DNA of 64,000 bases, taken from an uncultured Kordia sp. Lineage in GTDB: Bacteria > Bacteroidota > Bacteroidia > Flavobacteriales > Flavobacteriaceae. The stretch spans positions 62,001-126,000 of the forward strand of contig NZ_CANLEA010000012.1 of NCBI RefSeq assembly GCF_947489565.1. Direction: 5' to 3'. Below, piece by piece: positions 52,801 through 63,400 of the stretch. The first letter of the stretch is position 1, and every line of letters begins with the position of its first letter. A program made the translations under genes and the position numbers. The notes below the pieces were generated by a model. It was given only the letters and a program-made list of their open reading frames with translations, was not told the origin of the DNA and did not search any database.

Positions 52801-55800
52801 ATCATAACGCGCTTGCTCTTCTGCTGAAGTCAACAATAATGGTTGCTCTTTCTGAATGAGATGCGGCTGAATGTTTGACGGCGGCAATAACGGATTTGTT
52901 GGTTGTAATGCTGTTACAATAGACACTTCCGTAGGACTGTCTGTCGCTCTAGAGAACCAGTTAATTCCGTATGAACCATAATAATGCGTTCCGCTGATAA
53001 TTTGCTTGTGAACAAAAATTGGCTGTCCAACTTCTGGCAATGTAATTGGAAACGCCTCATAACGTTCGGATGCATTTGAAACCGTTGTATCTAAGTGTAA
53101 GTAACGCTTGTCATGTGAAATTTCTGGTTTCTCCCAAACATTAGGATCTGGCTGACCTTCACGTTGCTTTCTGTACTCTAATCCTGCGTAGATTGGAATG
53201 GTGTATTCCTTTGATTCAAACTCCGTACTTTCTGCATAGAATGTTGGATTGTATACATCGTCTGGAATTTGCTCTGCGTATAATGTTACATAGCGTTTTT
53301 TACCATCGTGCGTATATCCATCCACATCTGTAATGCTTGAAGGTTCGCTTGTTTCTGTTCCAAAAAATGCTCCTGGAACTACTTCTTCTAATGAAATTGG
53401 CAAAGGCAAACGTTCGTCAGAAGTAGCTGTTGGCAAACTCATACTTAAGTGTTGTACTTCGCGAGCGCCTTGTCCGTCTTCTAAGTCTCCAAAGGTTACA
53501 TATTCTGCAATGTATACAAACTCACCTTGTTGTAATTGTGATGCTGTATCTAAGAATCCTAATCCTAACATACGTGCCATGTGATAGTCATATGACGCAA
53601 TATTTAGCATGTCGAGATTTGAAATTTCCATGATATCATCTTCCCCTTCTACAACAATGTTTTCATCTACAGGAATTTCTTCAATAGCTTTTGGATTGTT
53701 GATATCATCACTTAAATTGATGTATTTTTCAACAACTTGTTTTAAGTTTCTATCATGTACATCTGCTTCCACTACATTCCATTTGTCCACATAGTTGGCA
53801 ATATTTACGGTAGCATCATCATTAAATCTTGGCCAGTTTCCATTTACCAAGTTTGTCGATGGTTCTAATTGTTGTAATGCAACATTGTCATCAAGTGTCA
53901 ACGCATAACTTCCCATTGGCGTCCAAGCTTCACTTTCATTGGCATTTTCAATAAAGTCACCGTACAATTCTACACGAACTTCTGTCAAGTATGTGTTTGT
54001 TCCGATACTTCTGAATGAACGTCCATTTTCGCATAACAATCGTACATTTTGCAAGGCTGTACTAGCAAACGTTTTTCTGTTGGTTGCTTTTTTCAGTGCA
54101 ATCAACGTGTTTGTAGATACCGAAAGCGTTTCCGTTTGTAAGGAACTGTTGGAAGCTGACGAACTTACTGTTGCTTCTACTGCAAAAAATAAGTGTCGTT
54201 TGCTTTCTATTTCCACCAATTCGCTGCCATAGTTTTGCATGAATCCTAGTGAATTCGTAGCTGGATTGATGACTGAACGAACTTGCGTATATTTTACTTG
54301 ATTTCTAAAATATACATGGAAATCTTTCCCTTCGATGTTATAAATCCATAAACCATTGGCATCATCTACAATGTTTGGCGTCACTGAAAAGTCAATCGTT
54401 TTTGTTACTTTATTATAAGCTGTTCTATACACACGTACAAAGTCATCTTCTTTGTTGAAGTTGTTCGTGTTTGTTGCATAGTTTCCTTTTGGCAAGTGCT
54501 TTTCTCCTATAGCTCCTGAAAAAACCCAACGTGTATGAATTCCTTGCGCACTACCATCGTTCCCTGTTGATCCGGCAGCTTGCAAGTAGAAATTAGGTGA
54601 CTGAATTGCCGTATGTTCACTTGGTGGAATTGAGGTTGTGTTACAATTTTCACTACAGTAATCATTACGTTCAGCAGCTAAATCTGCTACATTGATAGAA
54701 GTGTTTTGAAATGTATGTTGTAAGTCACCAAGAGTAGGCGTAAAATCGGCTGTGGTGAACGTATCTTGTGCATACGGAGTCGTTGCAACATTTTCAGAGA
54801 TACAGTTTTGTAATTCTAAATTCGTTTTCGCTAAATATGCCGAATTCGTTCCCACAATTCCTCCAACTACATATAATTGTTGGTTTGCGTCATTTAGTAA
54901 CTGACTGATGCTATTTTTACTTGCAAAGTCTAGCTTTTTTCTCCACAATTCATTCAACTGATCGTCAAACTTGATAACTTCTGCTGCGCGATCCGTATTG
55001 TAATTTGCAATACAATAAAAAGTATTGCTTGGACCATCTACCAATCGTATCGACGTACTCAGTTTATCTGTTGTAGCACCAAGATTTGTAGTTTTAACAG
55101 TATACGAGTTTAGTGCATTGTTAAAGTTACTGATGAATAGTTTGTTTGTATTATCATAAAGACCAGCAACAACATAACTATCTGACGTTGTAGATGTTGA
55201 CAAAGCTCCAGTAGTGTAAAGAAAACTTCCATTTCCTAAACGTTTTCCCCAATTGAGTCCTAAGTTATCATTGAAAGACAGTACAATTCCATGTCGAACA
55301 GTTTGACTAGCAGGCGTTGTCGCAGAACCTAAAATCGTAAATCCGAAAGGTGTCGTTACTACGCCCATAATTTGCTCGTCAGAAACACCTGTTACTTTTC
55401 TGGAACTGATCATGTTTCCGTTTTCATCAAGCTTATACAACTCCATATCGTCCTGTAAACCAGCTTGATTGAACCAAGCAGTAATCAGGTATTTTTGTGA
55501 ACCATTACTGTATTCAAGAGCTTTAATTCCTGTACTGAATCTGGTATTTGGAGAGTATAACAATTTAGACCACACAATAGTTCCTGTGATGTCAATTCTG
55601 AAAACTACTAAATGTACTCTGTTAGTTTGTCCTGTTGCGTAATGTCCAATTACAATGGCACTTTGTCCATCTGGACATGCTGCTACAGATGATAATCCTA
55701 AGCTTCTTTCCACAAGCACTAAATGCTTACGCCATACGATATCGCCATTATCTGTTAGTAATGTAACAACGCCGCCGTTTCCGTTTCCGCCAACTGTTAG

Positions 55801-57432
55801 AATACGATTGCTTCCGAGTTTGCACACAGAACTATTCCCATCAAATGCACCATTGCTTCTGAATGAACTTGTAAAATAACAATCACTCGAGATATAGAAT
55901 TCTACAGGTGCAATTTGTGAACTTTGTGCTCCATTAAGCGTAAAACTTGTCAATGCAATTTCTTCCACACTTGTGGATTGTAAAATAGACGTATACGTTC
56001 CATCATTGTTATCAACCGGAGCAGTAATGGTTCCTGCTGTGGTTGTAATATCTACAATTGCTCCTCCTGTAGTGATGTTATTTCCATCTGCATCTTTGAG
56101 TTGCACCGTGATTGTTGACGTACTGTTTCCGTCCGCTGGAATTGCGGTAGGATTCGCCATAATCATACTGTTTTCCAAATCTGGTTCAGGCGTTGCCATA
56201 CACAATTCGGTAACTTCATTGTTTGTATTTGTAACTTCTGTAGCTTCATACGATTGTTGTCCGAGTGCTACAGTTTCAAATGCAAAACTTCCAGTTTCAC
56301 GAATTAAACTTTCTTTTGTCAGTGTAATATTGCTATTACGATTTACACGAATACAGGTATTTTCATCTAATTCTGTATCTGCTTTTATAACCGATCTATT
56401 GTCCCACACATCATTGTCGTATCCAACTCCAAAAGGAATAAACATTAATGCATCATTCAATGCATAAAAAGTTTCTGGATGCAAATTCATTTGGTCAATT
56501 GTTTTTGACCATTGCATCGCTCTATTGAAGCCAAATTTTTGTACAATTGTTGAACTTGGTGTCGTTGTTCTATCAATATTTAGACGGTAATATCCATCAT
56601 CAATATTGAATAGTTGCGAACTGTAATTAGCATCGTCATCAAACCACATGGCGCTTGTTGCTTGTGGAAATGCGCTACTGTACGGGAAAGACAAGAAGAA
56701 AATTCTATCTCCAATATTTCCTGAACTTAATAATGTTCCAGTGTTTTCAAATGCTGCAGTTCCAACTCCATACGGTCCTGACGGCACAAATGCTGTAGAG
56801 TATTCTACATTTTCGGTAGCCACCAAATCTCCGTTTAGTTTTGCTAAGGATACAACGCCACGTCTTCCACCAGGAAACGTACTTCCGTTTCCAACAACAA
56901 CTGCTTGTCCACTACCGTCTGTAACTACATCTTGCACGCTTCTTGAAGAGGTTTCTACTACACTCTTAAGCACGTTTCCGTTGTCATTTACGGTAAAGAA
57001 CAGGTTGTTGGCCCAAACCAAATAGTTTGGGCCATTTGGTTTGAGTTCAACTTTGTATGAATCGTATAAATTAGGTTCGTGTTCGTATGTTTTGAACCAT
57101 ATCATATTGTCATCATCATCTAATTTTATGATGCAATATTTATCGCTTTGCTCTGCATTGATATTATGATAAAATCCTGCTATCAATCGATCTCCATTTG
57201 CTGTTCGTACAATACTTTTTAGAAATCCATAACTTATTTCTCCGTTTGCATATGTTTTTACAGAGATGAGTTCTAAGTTACTATTGGTTTTTATAAGCGT
57301 TAAATTATTTGTACTTACAGATGATCTCGTGCCCCAGTAGAAAAATCCATCGACTTCTCCTATGAAGCTCACACTAGCATAGCTATTGTTTACTTTGATT
57401 TTCTTTATAAAAAAGTCATTACTTAATGCCAT
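49900..57432 (-). CDS. Giant beta-rich protein with propeller-like and Big_1-like domains (2510 aa)
   Basis: No signal peptide (MALSNDFFIKKIKVNNSYAS). Residues about 1-420 hold propeller-like repeats (GFFYWG-type, DGSGQAVVVGNGS, IVxKxD). About 425-520 is an invasin/Big_1-like Ig domain (PTAIPADGNSTSTITVQL, DGTYTSIL). About 540-900 is a second propeller-like stretch. The middle (1000-2000) is large and unrecognised. Towards the end (about 2300-2510) fibronectin-III-like strands occur (PPAPTLKYIAEPIAT, LQWEKT). It lies 36 bases after the other giant gene and before the tail-fibre-like gene. A fibre/spike-like part of a phage-tail-like particle is inferred; the family is not recognised. Confidence 0.65.
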   Translation of the reverse strand: MALSNDFFIKKIKVNNSYASVSFIGEVDGFFYWGTRSSVSTNNLTLIKTNSNLELISVKTYANGEISYGFLKSIVRTANGDRLIAGFYHNINAEQSDKYCIIKLDDDDNMIWFKTYEHEPNLYDSYKVELKPNGPNYLVWANNLFFTVNDNGNVLKSVVETSSRSVQDVVTDGSGQAVVVGNGSTFPGGRRGVVSLAKLNGDLVATENVEYSTAFVPSGPYGVGTAAFENTGTLLSSGNIGDRIFFLSFPYSSAFPQATSAMWFDDDANYSSQLFNIDDGYYRLNIDRTTTPSSTIVQKFGFNRAMQWSKTIDQMNLHPETFYALNDALMFIPFGVGYDNDVWDNRSVIKADTELDENTCIRVNRNSNITLTKESLIRETGSFAFETVALGQQSYEATEVTNTNNEVTELCMATPEPDLENSMIMANPTAIPADGNSTSTITVQLKDADGNNITTGGAIVDITTTAGTITAPVDNNDGTYTSILQSTSVEEIALTSFTLNGAQSSQIAPVEFYISSDCYFTSSFRSNGAFDGNSSVCKLGSNRILTVGGNGNGGVVTLLTDNGDIVWRKHLVLVERSLGLSSVAACPDGQSAIVIGHYATGQTNRVHLVVFRIDITGTIVWSKLLYSPNTRFSTGIKALEYSNGSQKYLITAWFNQAGLQDDMELYKLDENGNMISSRKVTGVSDEQIMGVVTTPFGFTILGSATTPASQTVRHGIVLSFNDNLGLNWGKRLGNGSFLYTTGALSTSTTSDSYVVAGLYDNTNKLFISNFNNALNSYTVKTTNLGATTDKLSTSIRLVDGPSNTFYCIANYNTDRAAEVIKFDDQLNELWRKKLDFASKNSISQLLNDANQQLYVVGGIVGTNSAYLAKTNLELQNCISENVATTPYAQDTFTTADFTPTLGDLQHTFQNTSINVADLAAERNDYCSENCNTTSIPPSEHTAIQSPNFYLQAAGSTGNDGSAQGIHTRWVFSGAIGEKHLPKGNYATNTNNFNKEDDFVRVYRTAYNKVTKTIDFSVTPNIVDDANGLWIYNIEGKDFHVYFRNQVKYTQVRSVINPATNSLGFMQNYGSELVEIESKRHLFFAVEATVSSSASNSSLQTETLSVSTNTLIALKKATNRKTFASTALQNVRLLCENGRSFRSIGTNTYLTEVRVELYGDFIENANESEAWTPMGSYALTLDDNVALQQLEPSTNLVNGNWPRFNDDATVNIANYVDKWNVVEADVHDRNLKQVVEKYINLSDDINNPKAIEEIPVDENIVVEGEDDIMEISNLDMLNIASYDYHMARMLGLGFLDTASQLQQGEFVYIAEYVTFGDLEDGQGAREVQHLSMSLPTATSDERLPLPISLEEVVPGAFFGTETSEPSSITDVDGYTHDGKKRYVTLYAEQIPDDVYNPTFYAESTEFESKEYTIPIYAGLEYRKQREGQPDPNVWEKPEISHDKRYLHLDTTVSNASERYEAFPITLPEVGQPIFVHKQIISGTHYYGSYGINWFSRATDSPTEVSIVTALQPTNPLLPPSNIQPHLIQKEQPLLLTSAEEQARYDAITDTDKTLARISFDYHSYQELIDYSVSADSAITDAQLVSDTTSIFDDADEIFAEDIDIFFRNEMPNNISGQVTNVEDDPTNNLVSIVTVDEYYLSSVDQTLTPNIPNGLESNYHGGVFIIGEQQHIIHEVIQTTGFPQFKVYKKEISDALVDDIPAPDADELQAIQITNDGIFMAIENMQTPASWGTPNPQPLEVQVGDNWPIHREVVMIQGDDGELERHLEKTRGIWSDPTNNHTTITKVDEVLDVDANGDPIMGHNGMYNITFHGIVLDQHAQYSTNSDSVEWYRGIVRVHTQDYPDGKRKVLKVAKILNIVNPGDTGTPSDVQVLAFDPLFSVDPDYNSIQFGTNVSVNFYPGYKVYLYKNQTYGLTAANLLPGDDEEVRNSIIGLRSHDTDNPYYSNISIPKIMFAQKIVEAMQPEQPSGAKYATRPDFFGRSTYTITTEYQHKPHGVLFYRANDEAILNALYEKETVREIREELKILGGNNEQYFANRWENFLDFTTLQAEGDYRYYPPVDVSPDHYKFPNPNKVALFEWANSIIDRINDNTAFPPPQPVTRFVDDPLASNTDVGNIAVGDPRLIGFVKGVIFNAFVPLTKVPVVYAYINGPDHKPVNKKQVLRDENGSVLMPTDPAFEMAPMMKTTSTSPHTTQFTDFNLDGTSNNIYFYAARELSSQMKLGEFSTALGPIKLVTSNAPEAPEVKRIMPVLENVITGTPSQIQLEINAYPEIQDIKKVNIYRAFNKLDAQSIRTMTLVDSVDVDAAGLQGNELWKVYDDFADLDEVPYGDGLFYRLTVSRQIEYSEADYGTNSPQVVTDYAPSQASKIVASMMVEVANPPAPTLKYIAEPIATNGDIDQIALQWEKTCYKGTYHLYKMNAQGNWVKIHEVTTNESEIFVLLEDTTLQNHSLSTQDANGKIVYHHFKVVAQNTSGMQSTEENILTIPNEDNWIDIGGIGDMVIGTTFTTR

Positions 57433-57468
57433 CTTATTATTTTTTTAACTGTCAATTTTATTTTTTTG

Positions 57469-60400
57469 TTACTGTGTCAGCACGATATCTTCGGCTCTTG
57501 CAGTATCATCAATTACATATTTATTTACGTCCCAAATCAAGTATCTGAATTTGAAGCTCAGCGTTTCCGCAGTGATTTGCTTACTGTCATGCATGATAAG
57601 TGCTTGTGAATAGTCCTTTGAGTATAACACTTTGTAAGCATCATCATCTTGATCTGTTACTTTGTCAAATACACGTATTGCGCCTCGATATCCAACGGTA
57701 CTTCCTTCTTCAAATATTTCTTCTTGTCCATTGATTTGCTCAATTGGAATTTTAGGAATATTGAAAGGTTCTGGATTTCGGATCAAAATTGCTATTACCT
57801 TTCCGTCGCCATCAAGAATTTTGTTGAATTCTGTATTGACTGCTGGATCTAGCGGATTCATTCCTAATACACCTTCTAACAACCTGTCAAAGACATCTAG
57901 ATATTGTGTTTCTAAGGCATCACTGTTTGCATCTGGATTTCCATCTACAATGTTATATGCCGTATTGATATCATCTGTTGTTAGGTTTGGAAGTGCTACA
58001 TTGAAGACCGCTTGTCTGTTATTCGCTGAATCATCTTCATCAATTAACATATAGCTGTTTACTTGTGCTTCAAAGTTTTGATAACGTGACGTTTGGAATA
58101 CGTAATTGTGTACTTGTTCACTCGACACCACATCATTACTTTCTGTCTCAAAGGCATTATAAATTAATGCTGTGTACAGTTTTTGCGGTTTCAAGTTCGT
58201 TAAGACTACAGAGTATGCATAGCTTTGCGGCTTGATTGCATTTCCTATCGTAAACGTACATTCGATTGCATCGTCATTTTCATTAATGTAGTTAATGAAA
58301 TTGTTGAGCATTCTGATATTCAACGGAATTCTAGGATCGTCATCATTAATCCATGTGTCTCCATCTGGTCCAGTTCCTTCTGGTGATGGTACCGTTTCAT
58401 CGTAATCAATTGGTAACGGATATGGAATTGTCACATTACTTACCGGATCTTTGATGGCAATATGCATTGCTCCTGTTAATGGATCTGAACCTAAATATTC
58501 TTCCCAAGAACGCAACATGTGGTATGCTAACGGTTTGGTGAAATATAACGTGATTCTACACTGCTCTTGTCCATAGAATACTGGTTTCGCTTGCAATAAG
58601 TTACCATCTGCATTCGGATACGATTTATCGTAATCAATGTACTGACGTAACGATGTTAATGGATACGTATCTGGATTTGTAAGTTTTCCTGATAAACTTG
58701 GAATACCATTGTCATCTACACGGTTTTTGATCGTATTGATATTCGATTCGTCTTCGTATTCATTTCCATAGGTGACACCATCCGCGTTGTGGAAGTGTCC
58801 AATTGGTCCTGCCGTTTTGAATCCGTAGTAATAATCAAATGTATCTCCTCCTGCTCCATTATCAACTTCATCTTTTAATTGATAATGCACATAGAACGTT
58901 GAGTTTGGTCTCCAGATAGGTTGTGCAGTTCGTTGTACTGCTTCTTCCATATCTTGTTGCTCTTGCTCAATAGCATCCATTCCAGGAATCGTTTCATTGT
59001 ATTCATGTTGCTCTATAGATAACCAACATACTTGTTGTATAGATGTATTACATACTTGAGGTTCTTCCACAGTTCCTCCATCGTTACATCCGCAATCTCC
59101 AGCTTCTTCCAACAGTTTGATTAATTCAATTGCAGATTCGTTTAAGTCTCTGAATCGAAGGATTTGCTCATGATGTCCAACTAAACCTTCTATTCTGTTT
59201 AATATTACAACATAGTTATCGTATTCTGTTGATACAGCTGCTGGTAAGGTTACTCCTGGCACATTCGCTAAGTCCTTAATTACTTGTCTGAACGCTCGGA
59301 AGCAATCTATGTTTGCATCTACTTGTGCACTCGTTTCTGTATTTAAGAAACATTCGTTGTAAAGGCGAACCAATTCGTCATATGCCGCGCAGATTACAGG
59401 ATCTTTTTTACAGTCACCTGCACATTGGCAATCACCAAGTTCATAGATTTTATCTAAGATGGTATTTGCATATATAAGTGCGCCGTCTAACGTTGGTGGT
59501 CTTGCCACTTCTGGATATCTTACCAATGCATTCATGTCTGCAGCTAATGCTACTAACAATCCGTATTGTGGATTTTGCGAATCAAAGAGTTCAATACTAT
59601 CAATCATTTTTAAGAAACAAGGCCAATTTTCATTGAATAAGTCTCTCGCATTGTTATTGATACATTCAAATAATGCTGTTTTTAAGAATGCGTGGAAATC
59701 ACATAATGTTTCATCTTTGTTACAATCTCCATCGCCGCCTCCAGTATCAACCGGACACAATTCTTTTTCTAACTGCAAGTTTTGCTCTAACGTTCGAATT
59801 TCACTAATTACTACGGGTTGTATTCTATTGTTTTCAACCAATGTATCTTGTTTGACGTATGTGAACGTACGTTTTGGCAATGCCGTAGTTTTCACTTCTT
59901 TTATCGTCACACAACTTGACAATTCGTCTTTTAATACTGCTAAGTACTCATTTGTAATTAATGTGTAGTTCTTTTGCTCACCATCGTAGTGGATATCTTT
60001 GATCCCTGCAATTGGCGTTGGCGTATTAAAATTGAACGTCGCATCGATGGCTAAACTTTGATCATTTTGAATACCAATTCTGTAGATTGGAGCTGCGTTA
60101 TTAGCAACAATTACACTATTTGGTATGTCTGAACCAGTAAGTTTCCAGTTTCTGAATACTGGTAATACTACAGAACTTATTTCTTTGAATTCTTTGTCAT
60201 TATACGGTATGTATGTGAGTGTAGATTCAGAAGTTGTAATATTGTCAAGTATAAAGTATAATCTATCTTCATGCATGATCATATCTGTAATTTCAACTTG
60301 CGATTTGCTGTTGATGAGATAGTTAAACTTTAACTGTAAGTTTGCATCAAAATGTACCATGATTGTACTGTGTGGATTTGGCGAAGTCACAGATCTTCTA

Positions 60401-63400
60401 CGAATTCCAATCATTAATCCTCCTTGCGGATCTAAGCAGCTAGCCCCAACTTCATACCAGTATTTTCTACCATTATTCAATCCTGTTTGATTGATAACCT
60501 CTCCATTTTCATTGATCTCTAATACATACAAACGATCTCTTGTACTTGATAGACATGTAATGAAGAATGTTCTCTTATTCGTTTTCACGACAGACATTCT
60601 GAACTCGTCTAAACCTTGCTCGCAGGTGAAGTAACGTTGCCACAGAATAGTTCCGTTAGTATCCACTTTTAAGTAGTATAATCTTCTTGAGTATCCTCTT
60701 CCGATGATTAATAAGTTTCCATCTGAAAGCTCTTCAATTTCCTTGAATCGGATTGGTTGCGAACCATCAATATAGTATGCTCTGCTGAAAATTACTTTTC
60801 CAAAAGCGTCTAACTTTGTTAATACACCATCGTTGTAATTAGATCCTGCAACATTTACAGACGGATATCCAACCGCATAGAAATTACCTCCAATAAATTT
60901 CATTTTTGAGTACCAATTCACACGTTGTGAGTTTGTCTCTGGATGGAAGTATTTGTATGAGTTAAAGATGGTATTAGAAACACTAATTGTACTTGGATTT
61001 AATACAACACTTTTAACAGCTGTTGATGCAACTGGTTGTACTTCATCTTTCGTTTTACCACAACCTTCTTCTCCAATGACCATTGTACTAGAAGATAATA
61101 ATGACTTAAGTTGCGCAATTTGATTGTCACATTCTTTATGCGTTTTGAAGTATTCAATACGTCGTGCAATTACTTCTCCTCTGTTGTTTACAATATTGAA
61201 ATAGTATCTATTATCTACCGTTTCTTTTACAACAACACTCGCTTGGTCATTTAGAATCGCTGCAACAGAAGCATTTAATTCATTAATAGCTGCTTCTTTT
61301 GAGTAGTAACGTGTACTGCTACTTAATGCGATTTCACATTTTTCATTGTACACTCTGAAACGATATTCATCTTTTCCATCAGTGTCGATTTCGTTGTAAA
61401 TCTCAGCTACAATTCGTTGCTTAGGCGTTGCATTTGTTTGTACAGAGCATCCTTCTGCTTCCAATTGTGCTAATTCTGCTTGCAATGCTTCCAATTGTGC
61501 TTGTTGTGCAGCTGTTAACGGAATAATTTGCCCTGTTTCACTATCATATGTTGCTTCTTGCAATTCTGCAATTTGCTCACGAACTGCACGAATTAAATGT
61601 GCATTGGCAGATTTTGGTGTTACCGTAATTTTCGATGTTAATTCTTCTTCGTTTACATATACAACCTCACTGTTTAGTTCGAGTTTTGTTTTGTATACTT
61701 CATGAATTAGTTCGTATTGCGGCGTACTGTTCGTATCACTTAAAATTGTTTTGTAATAACGAATTGTTACTCCTTCTGCATACGTTGTTAACCTTAATTT
61801 TGTTTCTACAGAAGCTTCTGGCAGAATGATAATTAATCGGTCTGCATTGCTAAATTGTAACGATTGTGCAAAGTCATGATTGTTTTCTACATCAGTAACT
61901 TCCATACAACCTACTGGTGTTGGCTCATTGGATGAGATTAGTAATGTTTCCGTACTTCTCATTGGTGCTGCCAAAGAAGATCCACCTGTATTTCCGTATT
62001 GTCTACTTAAATATAACGTGCTGAATATTTGCGCATTCGCTCCAGAAGAAGCAAATTCATAATCAGATTTTACACGAACGGAAACATTCAAGTTTTCTGT
62101 ATCTGTAGATACGTTTGTAAACTCAAAACTAGTTAACGGCTCACTATTATTGTCGAATAAAACTGTATTAATCGCAGTTAAATATGTTTCTGCAAGTTCT
62201 ACTAAGTTCGCAGTAATACCGTCTGTTTCTGTATAAATGAGTGCACTACTTGTTCCTAAATTAGGATACGAGTTGGAACCATTTATAAAGGCACGCATAC
62301 GATCTAAGTATACAGTATCAACATTTTCTCCATTGGTAGCATGAACTAACGGTATTGACCAATTCATGTCTTGTACATAAATTGTTTGTTCTAAATCGCC
62401 TGTACCTTCTTCAATAGAATAGTATGCGCCATCAATGTAATGACCTACATATCCGTTTGGTCTGTAATATTTGGTTCCTAATGGCTTTTCTAAGAAGTCT
62501 GAACAATCGCCCGTTTCTGCTGTTGTTACACAGTATAATTCTGAAGGTGTAATTCCGTATTCTTCAGGAATAAACCAACCTGGTTCACCAGCTTCCATGT
62601 ATGAGAATGGATTTGTAGCTAGTAATCTGATTGAATCATATTGTTCACCATTTCGTTGCCAGTATCCAATACGTAAGTGATTTACGTTTGGTCTTTCTGC
62701 TTCAGGAACAACGGCTTCAAATGGGTGATATGGTCGCCAGTTGCTTCCATCTGCCATGTAAATACCAATATTTTCAATAGAGTATTTGTGTTTTACTTGA
62801 CGTAATTCGTGTCCGCCTCGAACTACTTTGTTTGGCGGAATTAAGTCTGTAAAGTTTTGAGCTGCACCTGTATGTCCTCCAATTTTATCAGAGATTGCAC
62901 CTGGCACTAAACCTTTCATTGCTTTGAAATCGATATACGTATCTAAAGGAATGACTTTGTCTATATTTCCTGCTGTTGGAACACTTGAGAAATAATTTAA
63001 TTCGAAAGTTTCATTCGTTAACATGTGTACACCTTGCACCGCTTCTCTGGTTCTGTCTGGATAGTTTGGATTGGTTCCATTCGCTAATGGCGGAATTGCA
63101 TCTCTATTGACTGTTTTATCTTTCTCCCATTTCAGTTTTACCTTGAATGTTTTACAGATTTTCACAATAATTCTGATACATACACGAACTCTAATCTGAG
63201 CAAATAATAAGAATGGTCGCGCTGCTTCCGCAGATAAAATGGCATCAAGACTCACACGGAATCCAACAATTTTCCAGACACTGATTGAGATGGTTCCTCC
63301 AAAGGCAATATAACCTCCTAATTGGAATCGCTCAAAGCTTATAAATCCGCCAACTTCTACATAAGCACTGATTTCTACTTTGATTCCGAAGAAATTTTTC

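Noticed and set aside
53333-57025. Plus-strand frames within the giant genes
   Set aside because: Shadows of the coding frame; Ser/Pro/Ala-rich and without any recognisable motif.
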